64,000 nucleotides of DNA from Nocardioides dokdonensis FR1436 (GTDB lineage Bacteria; Actinomycetota; Actinomycetes; Propionibacteriales; Nocardioidaceae), in NCBI RefSeq assembly GCF_001653335.1, contig NZ_CP015079.1:3720001-3784000 (forward strand), read 5' to 3'. Below, in pieces: positions 52,221 to 61,415 of the stretch (positions are counted from its first letter, which is position 1; each line of letters begins with the position of its first letter). Made by a program: the position numbers and the translations under genes. Below the pieces are notes generated by a model. That model had not been told where the DNA came from, searched no databases, and saw only the letters and a list, made by a program, of their open reading frames with translations.

Positions 52221-52874
52221 TCAGAACTCGTATCCGAAGGCGGTGACGTCGCGGGCGAACGCGGCCTCGACGCGACGCGCCATCTCGTCGGTGTACTCGC
52301 TGCGGTAGCGCGTGTCGCGCCCACCCAGCGTCGGACCCTCCTTGTAGTCAGGACGGGTCCGGTCGATGTTGACGCTCTGCAGCGGCTCCCACGGCAGCTC
52401 GAAGCGCGCCTGCACCGCGCGCAGGTCGGCCTCGAGGCTCTCCTGGCGACCGATCAGGTCGGCGCGACGGGTCTTGGTGGCCAGGTAGCGCCACTGCGGG
52501 GTCTGCAGCCGCGAGAACTCGTCGAGGCCCTTCATGATGAAGGACTCGAAGTCGGGGCAGGTCTCGGCCACCGAGCGGATGAACTGGTTCTTGCGGTCCA
52601 GCCGGCGCTCGCCGTCCTGGTCGGAGTCGCGGAAGCGCTCGACCATCCGGAACCACGAGAGCATCCGGGCCCACGGGTTGCGCACGATGCCGAACGTCCA
52701 GTACGACGTCAGGTCCGGCTCGGCGCGCAGGATCTGGCCCAGCGTGGCGTGCCGGTCGACGCCCTTGACCTGCCGCGCGTCGGGCAGGACCTCGGTCAGC
52801 CGGTTGTGGATGGTCGACCCACCGGTCTTCTGCACATGCACGAACAGCAGGCGCGCGCTGTCGGAGATCACCAT
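52221..52874 (-). CDS. Sulfotransferase-family protein
   Basis: A protein of about 217 residues with sulfotransferase-2-like fold: PAPS 5'-phosphosulfate loop VHVQKTGGSTIHNRL near the N-terminus and 3'-phosphate motif GIVRNPWARMLSW. C-terminal YRSEYTDEMARRVEAAF fits the family. It could transfer sulfate to a glycan or lipid. ATG 52,874 has TATGCT 8 nt upstream; a GTG at 52,880 is possible. Follows the acetyltransferase gene on the same strand. Confidence 0.82.
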   Translation of the reverse strand: MVISDSARLLFVHVQKTGGSTIHNRLTEVLPDARQVKGVDRHATLGQILRAEPDLTSYWTFGIVRNPWARMLSWFRMVERFRDSDQDGERRLDRKNQFIRSVAETCPDFESFIMKGLDEFSRLQTPQWRYLATKTRRADLIGRQESLEADLRAVQARFELPWEPLQSVNIDRTRPDYKEGPTLGGRDTRYRSEYTDEMARRVEAAFARDVTAFGYEF

Positions 52875-52902
52875 GGTCACGGAGCATACGGGTAGCAGCG
52901 GC

Positions 52903-55677
52903 TCAGCCCGGCAGGGTGTCTCCCGGCTGCGAGGGCATCCGGCGCACGAACCAGTCCGAGCGCGAGTCGGCGGCCGGCTCGACCCGGGCCGCGGCCGTCA
53001 GCACCGTCGACCCGTCGGGTCCGGCGAGGACCAGCCCGAGCTCGAGCGCGGACAGCTGCGGCATGTCGTTCTGCAGCTGCGAGACCCGCCCGATCAGGCG
53101 CTCGACCTCCCCCACGTCGACCACGTCGCTGCCGCGGTAGCCGAAGAGCATCGGGCTCGCCTTGACCTCGCGCACCATGGCCGCGGCGTCGCGGGCACCC
53201 AGCGGCGGGATCCGGTAGGCCCGGTCCCCCAGCAGCTCGGTGAGCGGCCCGGAGATCCCGAAGGACACCACCGGACCGAACAGCGGGTCCTCGATGCTCG
53301 AGATCATCACCGGCACGCCGGGCGGCGCGGTGCGCTGGATGGAGAACCCGTCGACCAGGTCGTCCTCGCCGACCAGCGCCGAGAGGGAGGCCCAGGCATC
53401 GCGCATCTGGTGGTCCCCGTCGATGTTGCGCCACACGTGCGCCAGGTCGGGACGCTCGCGCAGGTGCTCGGCGGTGGCCTTGAGCACCACGTCCCAGCCC
53501 AGCTCGACCGCCGCGGCGTTGGCCTCGGCGAGGCTGCCGACCGTCCGGGCCGGCCACAGCTCGATGTCGTAGGCGCGCAGCAGGGCCGTCAGGTCGTCGC
53601 GCTCGAGGGCGGCGCCCGAGGGGTTCTCTGCGAGCACCCGGTTCACGATCCCCCGGGCGGTGTCCTCGTCGACGGAGTCGGAGTCCAGCGGCGCACCGTC
53701 CGGGGTGCGCAGCCACACGGCGTAGTCGACGACACGGGCCAGGGCGCGCACCGCGGCCTCGACCGCGGGGTACGACGGCACGGAGCCGCGCCCGGCCGTG
53801 GACCCGGCCACGTCGGGCACCCGCAGCAGCTCGGGGACGCCCTCGACGCCGAGGAAGGTGGAGACCAGGGGCTTGTCGGACTGCTCGCCGATGGCGGCCA
53901 GCACGTTGGCGACCTCCTCACCGCTCACGTTGAGCGGCGGGGTGTAGACCGCCACGACCGAGTCGACGTCGGGGTCGTCGATGGCGGCGTCGAGGGCGTC
54001 CTCGAAGTCCTCGGCGGTCGCGTCGGCGCCCAGCGGCACCGACTTGTTCACCACCAGGCCCACCGCGGCCGCCGGGTCGGCGGCCAGCAGGCCCAGGGCG
54101 TCGGAGTTGCCGACGATCGCGACGCTGCGCCCGCGGGGCAGCGGTTGGTGGGCCACGAGCTGGGCGACGTCGAACATCTCGTCGAGGGTGTCGACCTGGA
54201 TGATCCCGGCCTGGCGGAACATCGCGTCGACGGCGGCCGGCGGGGCGGCGATCTTGCGCACCGCGTGCCCCATCGGGACACCCTGGGTGGTGCGTCCCGA
54301 GCGGACCGCGATGATCGGCTTGCGCAGCGAGACCCGCCGCGCGATCCGCGAGAACTTGCGCGGGTTGCCGATGGACTCCAGGTAGAGCAGCACGACCTCG
54401 GTCGTGTCGTCCTCCTCCCAGTACTGCAGCAGGTCGTTGCCCGACACGTCCGCACGGTTGCCGGCGCTGACGAAGGTCGACAGGCCCAGACCGCGGTTCT
54501 GCACCTTCTCCAGGATCGCCGAGCCGAGCGCTCCGGACTGGCAGAAGAACCCGGCGCGACCACGGGGCGGCATCACCGAGGACAGCGAGGCGTTGATCGA
54601 GACCGCGGGGTCGGTGTTGATGACGCCCAGGCAGTTCGGGCCGATCAGGCGCAGGCCGTAGGAGCGCGAGAGCCCCACGAGCCGGCGCTGGCGCTGGCGG
54701 CCCTCCTCACCGGTCTCCGCGAAGCCGCTCGAGATGACCACCAGGCCGTGCACGCCCTTGGCGGCGCAGTCGAGCACGACGTCCTGCACGGCGTCGGCCG
54801 GGACCGCCACGATCGCCACGTCGACGTCGTCGGGGATGTCGCCGACGCTCTTGTACGCCGGCAGCCCGGACACCGCGCCCGCCGTCGGGTTGACGGCGTA
54901 CACCCGGCCGGTGAAGTCGCCCATCACCAGGTTGCGCACCAACGTCTGGCCGATCGTGTCCTGGCGGCGCGAGGCTCCGATGATCGCGACCGAGCGCGGG
55001 TTGAAGAACTTCTCGATGGAGGCGGACTCGGCGCGGTGCTCGCGGTCCTGCATCACCCCGATCGCGGTGTCGGTGGCGTCGATGGGGAAGTCGAGCTGGA
55101 TGACCCCGTCCTCGAACTCGCTGGCCACGCGGTAGCCGGCGTCGCGGAAGGTCTGGATCATCCGGGCGTTGTCGGGCAGCACCTCGGCGGTGAACTTCTT
55201 CAGACCGCGCTCGCGCCCGGCCTGGGCGAGGTGCTCCAGGAGCAGCTGCGCGATGCCGCGGCCCTGGTGCTGGTCCTCGACGAGGAAGGCCACCTCCGCC
55301 TCCCCGGTGCGGACCCGGTCGTAGCGGCCCACCGCGATCATCCGGTCGGCCAGCACCAGCACCAGCGCCACCCGGTCGTGGTGGTCCACGCGGGTGAAGC
55401 GCTGGACGTCACGGTCGGACAGGCGCGGCATCGGCGAGAAGAACCGGTAGTACTTCGACCGGTCCGAGACCCGGCTGTAGAAGTCGACGAGCAGCTCGGC
55501 GTCGTCGGGGGTGATCGGCCGGATGTGCGCCGTGCGGCCGTCGCGCAGCAGCACATCGGCCTGCCAGTGCCGCGGCGCGCCCGGAGCCACGTCGGCCGTC
55601 GCCTCGGAGGTCACCCCGGACGCTGCCGGGGGCTCGCTGGGGTTCGGGGTCTGGTCCTGCGGGGGGCCTGCGCTCAC
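52903..55677 (-). CDS. GNAT acetyltransferase fused to ADP-forming acyl-CoA synthetase-like domains
   Basis: A 924-residue fusion. An N-terminal GNAT domain (about 45-200, VLVLADRMIAVGRYD, then acetyl-CoA loop EDQHQGRGIAQLLLEHL) is followed by CoA-binding and succinyl-CoA-ligase-like domains (IIGASRRQDTIGQTLV, RLIGPNCLGVINT) and a C-terminal ATP-grasp part. In actinobacteria this order (GNAT first) occurs in protein lysine acetyltransferases of the PatA/KatA type, which acetylate acyl-CoA synthetases. GTG 55,677 is fixed by TAGGTT 7 nt ahead. Whether the ligase half is active cannot be judged. Confidence 0.88.
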   Translation of the reverse strand: MSAGPPQDQTPNPSEPPAASGVTSEATADVAPGAPRHWQADVLLRDGRTAHIRPITPDDAELLVDFYSRVSDRSKYYRFFSPMPRLSDRDVQRFTRVDHHDRVALVLVLADRMIAVGRYDRVRTGEAEVAFLVEDQHQGRGIAQLLLEHLAQAGRERGLKKFTAEVLPDNARMIQTFRDAGYRVASEFEDGVIQLDFPIDATDTAIGVMQDREHRAESASIEKFFNPRSVAIIGASRRQDTIGQTLVRNLVMGDFTGRVYAVNPTAGAVSGLPAYKSVGDIPDDVDVAIVAVPADAVQDVVLDCAAKGVHGLVVISSGFAETGEEGRQRQRRLVGLSRSYGLRLIGPNCLGVINTDPAVSINASLSSVMPPRGRAGFFCQSGALGSAILEKVQNRGLGLSTFVSAGNRADVSGNDLLQYWEEDDTTEVVLLYLESIGNPRKFSRIARRVSLRKPIIAVRSGRTTQGVPMGHAVRKIAAPPAAVDAMFRQAGIIQVDTLDEMFDVAQLVAHQPLPRGRSVAIVGNSDALGLLAADPAAAVGLVVNKSVPLGADATAEDFEDALDAAIDDPDVDSVVAVYTPPLNVSGEEVANVLAAIGEQSDKPLVSTFLGVEGVPELLRVPDVAGSTAGRGSVPSYPAVEAAVRALARVVDYAVWLRTPDGAPLDSDSVDEDTARGIVNRVLAENPSGAALERDDLTALLRAYDIELWPARTVGSLAEANAAAVELGWDVVLKATAEHLRERPDLAHVWRNIDGDHQMRDAWASLSALVGEDDLVDGFSIQRTAPPGVPVMISSIEDPLFGPVVSFGISGPLTELLGDRAYRIPPLGARDAAAMVREVKASPMLFGYRGSDVVDVGEVERLIGRVSQLQNDMPQLSALELGLVLAGPDGSTVLTAAARVEPAADSRSDWFVRRMPSQPGDTLPG

Positions 55678-55684
55678 GGTGCTG

Positions 55685-55690
55685 AACCTA
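55685..55690 (-). promoter_or_regulatory. -10 box TAGGTT for leaderless start at 55,677
   Basis: On the minus strand TAGGTT ends 7 nt before the GTG of the acetyltransferase gene. The divergent topoisomerase gene has GAGAAT (55,742-55,747) 7 nt before its ATG at 55,755. Confidence 0.5.
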
Positions 55691-55754
55691 CCGAACTGTG
55701 CCCACCGGCGTGCCCGGGCGCGAGGACGCGGCACCGACCGGGAGAATGGTGGCC

Positions 55755-58265
55755 ATGGCCAAAGGTTCCACCAAGCAACCGCTGCCCGACGACTTCGAGG
55801 AGCACATCCTCGACATCGACGTCGGTGACGAGATGCGCAGCTCGTTCCTCGAGTACGCCTACTCCGTCATCTACTCCCGCGCGCTGCCCGACGCCCGGGA
55901 CGGGTTGAAGCCGGTCCAGCGGCGGATCCTCTACACGATGAACGAGATGCGCCTGCTGCCCGACCGCGGGCACGTCAAGAGCGCCCGCGTCGTCGGTGAG
56001 GTGATGGGTCGGCTGCACCCGCACGGCGACAGCGCGATCTACGACGCCCTGGTGCGCACCGCCCAGTCGTGGTCGATGCGGCTGCCGCTGGTCGACGGGC
56101 ACGGCAACTTCGGCTCGCCGGACGACTCCCCCGCCGCCATGCGCTACACCGAGTGCCGGATGGCGCCGCCGGCCGTGGCGATGACCGCCTCGATCGACGA
56201 GGACACCGTCGACTTCAAGCCCAACTACGACTCGCGGGAGATGGAGCCGACGGTGCTGCCGGCGGCGATCCCCAACCTCGTCGTCAACGGCACCACCGGC
56301 ATCGCGGTCGGCATGGCCACCAACTGCGCGCCCCACAACCTCGTCGAGGTGGTCCAGGCGCTGCGGCACATGGTCATCCACCCAGGCGCCACCATCGACG
56401 ACCTGATGCGCTTCATCCCCGGCCCCGACCTGCCCACCGGCGGCAAGATCGTGGGCCTCGACGGCATCCGCGACGCCTACGAGACCGGCCGGGGCACCTT
56501 CAAGATGCGGGCGACCACCCGGATCGAGACGATCGGGCGACGCAAGGCCATCGTCGTCAACGAGCTGCCCTACGGGGTGGGCACCGAGCGGATCGTCGAG
56601 CGGATCAAGACCCTCGTCCAGGGCAAGAAGATCTCCGGCATCGCCGACATCAAGGACCTCACCGACCGCGAGCACGGCCTGCGGCTGGTGATCGAGGTCA
56701 AGAACGGCTTCGTCCCCGAGGCCCTGCTCGAGCAGCTCTACCGCCAGACCCCGCTCGAGGACTCCTTCGGCATCAACAACGTCGCCCTCGTCGACGGCCA
56801 GCCCCGCACCCTGGGCCTCAAGGAGATGCTCGAGGTCTTCCTGGGGCACCGCTACGACGTCGTGCGCCGACGCTCGCAGTTCCGGCGCACCAAGCGTGCC
56901 GACCGGCTGCACCTCGTCGACGGCCTGCTCATCGCGCTGCTCGACATCGACGAGATCATCCAGGTGATCCGCACCAGCGACGACGCGGGCGCGGCCCGGG
57001 AGCGGCTGACGACGGTCTTCGACCTCTCGGTGCTCCAGGCCGACTACATCCTCGAGATGCAGCTGCGCCGCCTGACCCGCTTCAGCCGCATCGAGCTGGA
57101 GAAGGAGCAGGAGCAGCTGCGGGCCGAGATCGAGGCGCTCGACGCCATCCTCGCCGACGACCAGCTGCTGCGCGAGGTCGTCTCCGACGAGCTCGCGGAG
57201 GTCGCCAAGACCTACGGCACCCCGCGCCGCACGGTGCTGCTGGAGTCGGCGGGCACGCCCGCCGCGGCCGCGGCGACGCCGCTCGAGGTCGCCGACGACC
57301 CCTGCTTCGCCTACCTGTCCTCCACCGGCCTGCTGGCCCGCTCCTCGAGCGCCGAGGCGCCGGGGGTCGGCGGCGGTCGCACGAACCACGACGTCGTGGT
57401 CTCCGCGGTCGCCACCACCGCCCGCGCCGAGGTCGGGGTGCTGACCAGCCAGGGCCGGGTGCTGCGCCTGGCCGTGCTCGACCTGCCCACGATCCCGGCC
57501 TCGGCCAACGACCCCAACCTGCAGGGCGGCGTACCGCTGAGCGAGCTGGTGTCCCTGGGCACCGGGGAGCGCGCCCTCGGGCTGTGCACGCTCGCCAGCG
57601 AGGGCCCGGGGCTCGCGCTCGGCACCAAGCAGGGCGTCGTCAAGAGGGTCAACCCCGAGGTGCTCAACCGCGACGACTGGGAGGTCATCGGGCTCAAGGA
57701 CGGCGACGAGGTGGTCGGTGCCGTCGAGCTGGTCACCGGCCGCGAGTCGCTGTGCTTCGTGACCACCGACGCCCAGCTGCTGCACTTCGCCGCCGACCAG
57801 GTGCGGCCGCAGGGCCGCTCCGGCGGCGGCATCGCCGGCGTCCGGGTCACCGAGGGCCAGTCGGTGCTGTGGTTCGGGATGCTCGACCCCGACGCCCCCG
57901 AGGGGTCGGTGCTCGTCACGGCGTCGGGCTCCTCGACCGCGCTGCCCGGCACCGAGTCGGGTGCGGTCAAGGTCACCGCGTTCTCGGAGTACCCCGCCAA
58001 GGGGCGCGCCACCGGTGGTGTGCGCTGCCACCGGTTCCTCAAGAGCGAGGACGCCCTGGTGCTGGCCTGGGCCGGCACCGCACCGGCCCGGGCCGCCGCG
58101 GCCAGCGGGGCGCCGGTGGACCTGCCCGAGGCCACGGGTCGCCGCGACGGCTCCGGCGTCGTGGGCTCCCAGGCGATCGCCGCGTGCGCCGGACCGGTCG
58201 CGCTGCGGGTCCCGGCGACCGCCGCCCACGTGGCCGCTGCGGTGCCGGACGATGTGCAAGGCTGA
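55755..58265 (+). CDS. parC: DNA topoisomerase IV subunit A (GyrA/ParC type)
   Basis: An 836-residue type IIA topoisomerase breakage-reunion subunit. Catalytic Tyr131 in [10 protein letters not shown]; the fluoroquinolone region [17 protein letters not shown] has Ser93 and Asp97, the sensitive state. C-terminal beta-pinwheel with six blade-like repeats. The paired B subunit is at 63,157-64,000 on the opposite strand; in Streptomyces the parE/parC pair is similarly separated. It separates daughter chromosomes. Alternative ATG 55,746 lies 9 nt upstream. Confidence 0.92.
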   Translation: MAKGSTKQPLPDDFEEHILDIDVGDEMRSSFLEYAYSVIYSRALPDARDGLKPVQRRILYTMNEMRLLPDRGHVKSARVVGEVMGRLHPHGDSAIYDALVRTAQSWSMRLPLVDGHGNFGSPDDSPAAMRYTECRMAPPAVAMTASIDEDTVDFKPNYDSREMEPTVLPAAIPNLVVNGTTGIAVGMATNCAPHNLVEVVQALRHMVIHPGATIDDLMRFIPGPDLPTGGKIVGLDGIRDAYETGRGTFKMRATTRIETIGRRKAIVVNELPYGVGTERIVERIKTLVQGKKISGIADIKDLTDREHGLRLVIEVKNGFVPEALLEQLYRQTPLEDSFGINNVALVDGQPRTLGLKEMLEVFLGHRYDVVRRRSQFRRTKRADRLHLVDGLLIALLDIDEIIQVIRTSDDAGAARERLTTVFDLSVLQADYILEMQLRRLTRFSRIELEKEQEQLRAEIEALDAILADDQLLREVVSDELAEVAKTYGTPRRTVLLESAGTPAAAAATPLEVADDPCFAYLSSTGLLARSSSAEAPGVGGGRTNHDVVVSAVATTARAEVGVLTSQGRVLRLAVLDLPTIPASANDPNLQGGVPLSELVSLGTGERALGLCTLASEGPGLALGTKQGVVKRVNPEVLNRDDWEVIGLKDGDEVVGAVELVTGRESLCFVTTDAQLLHFAADQVRPQGRSGGGIAGVRVTEGQSVLWFGMLDPDAPEGSVLVTASGSSTALPGTESGAVKVTAFSEYPAKGRATGGVRCHRFLKSEDALVLAWAGTAPARAAAASGAPVDLPEATGRRDGSGVVGSQAIAACAGPVALRVPATAAHVAAAVPDDVQG

Positions 58266-58270
58266 GTGAC

Positions 58271-58984
58271 ATGCGTGCTCCCACTCTCGCGGCCCTGGCC
58301 GCAGCCGGTCTGCTGACCCTCGGCACCCTCTCCGCCTGCAGCGGCGACGACTCCTCGAGCGGCGAGGACGCCCCGACTGCCCAGGAGGTGCTCGCCGAGG
58401 CCAAGACGACCCTCGACGAGACCAGTGGCGTGCAGGTCACGCTCTCGACGAACGACCTCCCCGAGGGCGTCGAGGGCCTGCTGAGCGCCGACGGGGTCGG
58501 TGTGCCCGACCCGGCCGCCTTCGACGGCGTCATCCGGGTGCGCTTCGCGGGCTTCGAGCCCGAGGTGCCGGTGATCGCCGTCGACGGGGTCGTGCACGCC
58601 CAGGTCCCGCTGACCACCGGCTGGTCCCAGATCGATCCCGCCGAGTACGGCGCCCCCGACCCCGCTGCCCTGATGGCGGCCGACGGCGGCTTCTCCTCGC
58701 TGCTGACCAGCACCGAGGAGCTCGAGCAGGGCGAGCAGGTGCGCGGCGGCACCGACAACCGGGACGTGCTGACCACCTACACCGGCACCGTCGCCGAGGA
58801 GGTCGCGGCCACCATCATCCCCAGCGCCGAAGGTGACTTCGCGGCGTCGTACGCCGTCAGCGACGACGGCGAGGTGCGCTCCATCGAGCTCACCGGCAAC
58901 TTCTACGGCGACGCCGGGTCGATGACGTACACGGTCGACTTCGACGGGTACGGCACCGCGCCCGACATCTCCGCGCCCGAGTGA
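58271..58984 (+). CDS. lprG: LprG-like lipoprotein
   Basis: A 237-residue lipoprotein of the LppX/LprA/F/G family. Signal peptide with lipobox LSAC (Cys23), then Ser/Glu/Asp-rich linker and the beta-rich lipid-binding fold (VIRVRFAGFEPEVPVIAVDG, VVHAQVPLTTGWSQIDP). In mycobacteria LprG carries triacylated lipids and works with the P55 exporter. Here the stop overlaps the start of the P55-like gene by 4 nt, so the two are one operon. Confidence 0.9.
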   Translation: MRAPTLAALAAAGLLTLGTLSACSGDDSSSGEDAPTAQEVLAEAKTTLDETSGVQVTLSTNDLPEGVEGLLSADGVGVPDPAAFDGVIRVRFAGFEPEVPVIAVDGVVHAQVPLTTGWSQIDPAEYGAPDPAALMAADGGFSSLLTSTEELEQGEQVRGGTDNRDVLTTYTGTVAEEVAATIIPSAEGDFAASYAVSDDGEVRSIELTGNFYGDAGSMTYTVDFDGYGTAPDISAPE

Positions 58985-60774
58985 GCGCTCGGAGCACCAC
59001 CGACCGCGGCGCCCGGCTGCTGCTGGGCCTCGCCTCCGTGGCGGTCGCCTTCGCGGCCGCCGACACCTACGTGGTGGTCCTCGCCCTGGTCGACATGATG
59101 GCCGGCGTCGGGCTCTCCCCCGACCAGCTGCAGCGCGCCGCGCCGATCATCTCGGGCTTCCTGCTCGGCTACGTCGCCATGCTGCCCCTCATCGGCCGGA
59201 TCGCCGACCTGCGCGGCCGGGTCCCTGTGCTGACGGCCTCCCTGGTGATCTTCGCGGTCGGCTCGATCGTCACCGCGGCCGCCTACGACATGCCCTCGAT
59301 GGTCACCGGTCGCTTCCTCCAGGGTGTCGGGGGCGGCGGGCTGGTGCCGGCGACCCTGGCGCTGGTGGCCGACCTCTACCCACGCGAGCGGCGCGGGGTC
59401 CCGCTGGGGCTCGTCTCGGCGGTCCAGGAGATCGGCAGCGTCGTGGGACCGCTGTACGGCGCCGCGGTGCTGGCCTTCGCCGACTGGCGCGCGATCTTCC
59501 TGATCAACCTGGCCGTCGGGCTGGTGCTGGCCGCCGCCATCGCCACCCTCTCCGCGCGGGGCGGCGCGTCGAGCCGGCCACCCCGTGCTCGACGCGGCTG
59601 GCCCGACCTCGTCGGGATCCTCCTGCTCGTGCTGCTCCTGGTGGCCGGCGGGCTGGTCTTCCAGCCGCCGAACTCGCTGCGGGCCGACCTCGACTACGGC
59701 CGTCTCTTCATCCCCTTCGTCGACGGGGGCGGGCGTTGGCTGACCCCGGTCGGCGCGGCCACGGTGGTGCTGGCGCTGCTGCTCGTGGCCCGCACCCTCA
59801 CCGCGCGACGACCGCTGGTCGACCTGCGCGCCTGGGGCCGGTCGCTGCGCGAGGCGGACGTGACCGGAGCGGCGTACCTGGCGGTGGCGCTGGGCGGGGT
59901 GATCCTCGCCTTCGCGACCGCCGACCCCAAGGTGCAGGTCTTCTCCGACCAGGGGCTCTGGTACCTCCTGGGCGCCGGGGTCGCGAGCATCGCCTTCGTC
60001 GTGCACCTGCGCCGGGCCAGCGACCCGCTGCTCCCCCGCGGTGCGCTGGCGGCACGGCCCGCCTGGGGCTCGGTCGTGGTCAGCTTCTTCATCGGGGCCG
60101 CCCTGATCGCCGCGCTCATCGACGTGCCGCTCTTCGCGCGCACCACGACGTACCAGGACTCCCAGCTGCTCGCGGCGCTGGTGCTCGTGCGCTTCCTGGT
60201 GGCCCTGCCCGTGGGCGCGGTCGTCGGTGGCTACCTGACCCGCACGGTGCCGGCCGGCGTCGTCACCGCGGTGGGGATGGCGATGGCCGCGGTGGCCTTC
60301 GTGATGATGTCGCGCTGGGACGTCACCGCGCTCGAGAGCTGGACGGCCACGGTGCCGCTGGTCGTGGGCGGGCTCGGCTTCGGCCTCGCGCTGGCCCCGG
60401 TCAACGCCGCGGTGCTGGCCAGCACCGCCGACGCCGTGCACGGGCTCGCGTCGGCCATGGTCGTGGTCGCCCGGATGGTCGGGATGCTCATCGGCATCTC
60501 GGCACTCACCACGATCGGCCTGCGCCGCTACTACGCCGAGCAGGCCGACATCCCCCCGATCCAGGACGTGTGCGCCGCCGGCACCACCCGCTGCGCGGAG
60601 TACTCCGACCTGTTGCGCACCGCGGGCATCGCCCAGGAGCAGACCGTCTTCCTCGGCGCCGCCGCCTGCGCGCTCGTGGCCGCGGTGCTCGCCCTGGTCC
60701 TCCTGCGGGGCGCCGACACACGTGCTGCAGGTCACGGCCGAGACGTGGGGTCCGGGGTGCCCGCGGTCGGCTAG
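58981..60774 (+). CDS. P55-like MFS exporter
   Basis: A 597-residue major facilitator with about 14 helices (DHA2 type). It has GRIADLRGRVPVL, the MFS loop motif, and the family's GGGGLVPATLALVADLYPRE motif. A periplasmic insert carries VCAAGTTRCAEYSDL with two cysteines that may pair. GTG overlaps the LprG stop. By analogy with Rv1410c/Rv1411c it should move glycerolipids or drugs across the inner membrane with LprG. Confidence 0.9.
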   Translation: MSARSTTDRGARLLLGLASVAVAFAAADTYVVVLALVDMMAGVGLSPDQLQRAAPIISGFLLGYVAMLPLIGRIADLRGRVPVLTASLVIFAVGSIVTAAAYDMPSMVTGRFLQGVGGGGLVPATLALVADLYPRERRGVPLGLVSAVQEIGSVVGPLYGAAVLAFADWRAIFLINLAVGLVLAAAIATLSARGGASSRPPRARRGWPDLVGILLLVLLLVAGGLVFQPPNSLRADLDYGRLFIPFVDGGGRWLTPVGAATVVLALLLVARTLTARRPLVDLRAWGRSLREADVTGAAYLAVALGGVILAFATADPKVQVFSDQGLWYLLGAGVASIAFVVHLRRASDPLLPRGALAARPAWGSVVVSFFIGAALIAALIDVPLFARTTTYQDSQLLAALVLVRFLVALPVGAVVGGYLTRTVPAGVVTAVGMAMAAVAFVMMSRWDVTALESWTATVPLVVGGLGFGLALAPVNAAVLASTADAVHGLASAMVVVARMVGMLIGISALTTIGLRRYYAEQADIPPIQDVCAAGTTRCAEYSDLLRTAGIAQEQTVFLGAAACALVAAVLALVLLRGADTRAAGHGRDVGSGVPAVG

Positions 60775-60777
60775 GTT
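60772..60777 (+). promoter_or_regulatory. -10 box TAGGTT for leaderless start at 60,785
   Basis: TAGGTT overlaps the stop region of the P55-like gene and ends 7 nt before the ATG of the carbonic anhydrase gene, so that gene has its own probable promoter. Confidence 0.55.
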
Positions 60778-60784
60778 GCGGTTC

Positions 60785-61297
60785 ATGGCAGCCAACGACC
60801 TGACCCCCGGCTTCGACGACCTCCTCGAGGCCAACCGCTCCTTCGCCGACACCTTCGACCTCGCCGGGTTCGACGGCGTCGCCAAGGCCGGTGTCGCGAT
60901 CGTGACCTGCATGGACTCGCGCATCGACCCGCTGGGGATGATCGGGCTCAAGCCCGGCGACGCCAAGATCTTCCGCAACCCCGGTGGCCGCGTCACCCCG
61001 CAGGCGCTCGAGGCCCTGGTGCTCGGTGCGCACCTGCTCAACGTCCAGCGCATCCTCGTCATCCCGCACACCCGCTGCGCGATGGCCAGCGCCACCGAGG
61101 CCGAGCTGCACGAGCGGGTGACCGCCTCCGCCGGCTCCGACTCGACCTGGCAGAGCTTCAGCGTCGTCACCGACCAGGAGGCCACCCTCGCCGAGGACGT
61201 CGCCAAGGTCCGCTCGCACCCGCTCATCCCCGACACCCTCCAGGTCGGCGGCTTCATCTACGACGTCGACTCGGGCCTGCTGACCCAGCTCTGCTGA
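60785..61297 (+). CDS. Beta-class carbonic anhydrase
   Basis: A 170-residue beta carbonic anhydrase interconverting CO2 and bicarbonate. Zinc ligands Cys42, His95 and Cys98 (TCMDSRID and PHTRCAM), with the Asp44-Arg46 dyad. Short for the class but complete, with PGGRVTPQALEAL typical of the small actinobacterial type. ATG 60,785 set by the -10 box. A strong terminator follows. Confidence 0.93.
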   Translation: MAANDLTPGFDDLLEANRSFADTFDLAGFDGVAKAGVAIVTCMDSRIDPLGMIGLKPGDAKIFRNPGGRVTPQALEALVLGAHLLNVQRILVIPHTRCAMASATEAELHERVTASAGSDSTWQSFSVVTDQEATLAEDVAKVRSHPLIPDTLQVGGFIYDVDSGLLTQLC

Positions 61298-61310
61298 GAC
61301 CCGCCTGCTG

Positions 61311-61396
61311 CGGTTTCCCCGGGTACCCGGGGAAACCGTAGGCGTTGGGGTGTTGCATCACCCGAACGCCTACGGGATCACCCCAACGCCTGCGGC
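61311..61396. terminator. 28-bp perfect palindrome and competing hairpins
   Basis: The 28 bp at 61,311-61,338 are a perfect palindrome (begins CGGTTTCCCCGGGT, ends ACCCGGGGAAACCG). Next, GTAGGCGTTGGGGTG (61,338-61,352) can pair with 61,359-61,373 (one mismatch, 6-nt loop) or, over its GGCGTTGGGGTG part, perfectly with CACCCCAACGCC (61,379-61,390). Located between the convergent carbonic anhydrase and GH3 genes, it is probably a bidirectional terminator with alternative folds. Confidence 0.75.
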
Positions 61397-61415
61397 CGGG
61401 AGCCCGGTACGCCGC

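Noticed and set aside
55674..58259. An 861-codon open frame on the minus strand
   Set aside because: Antisense shadow of the topoisomerase subunit A gene, rich in Val, Gly, His and Asp, with no recognisable domain.
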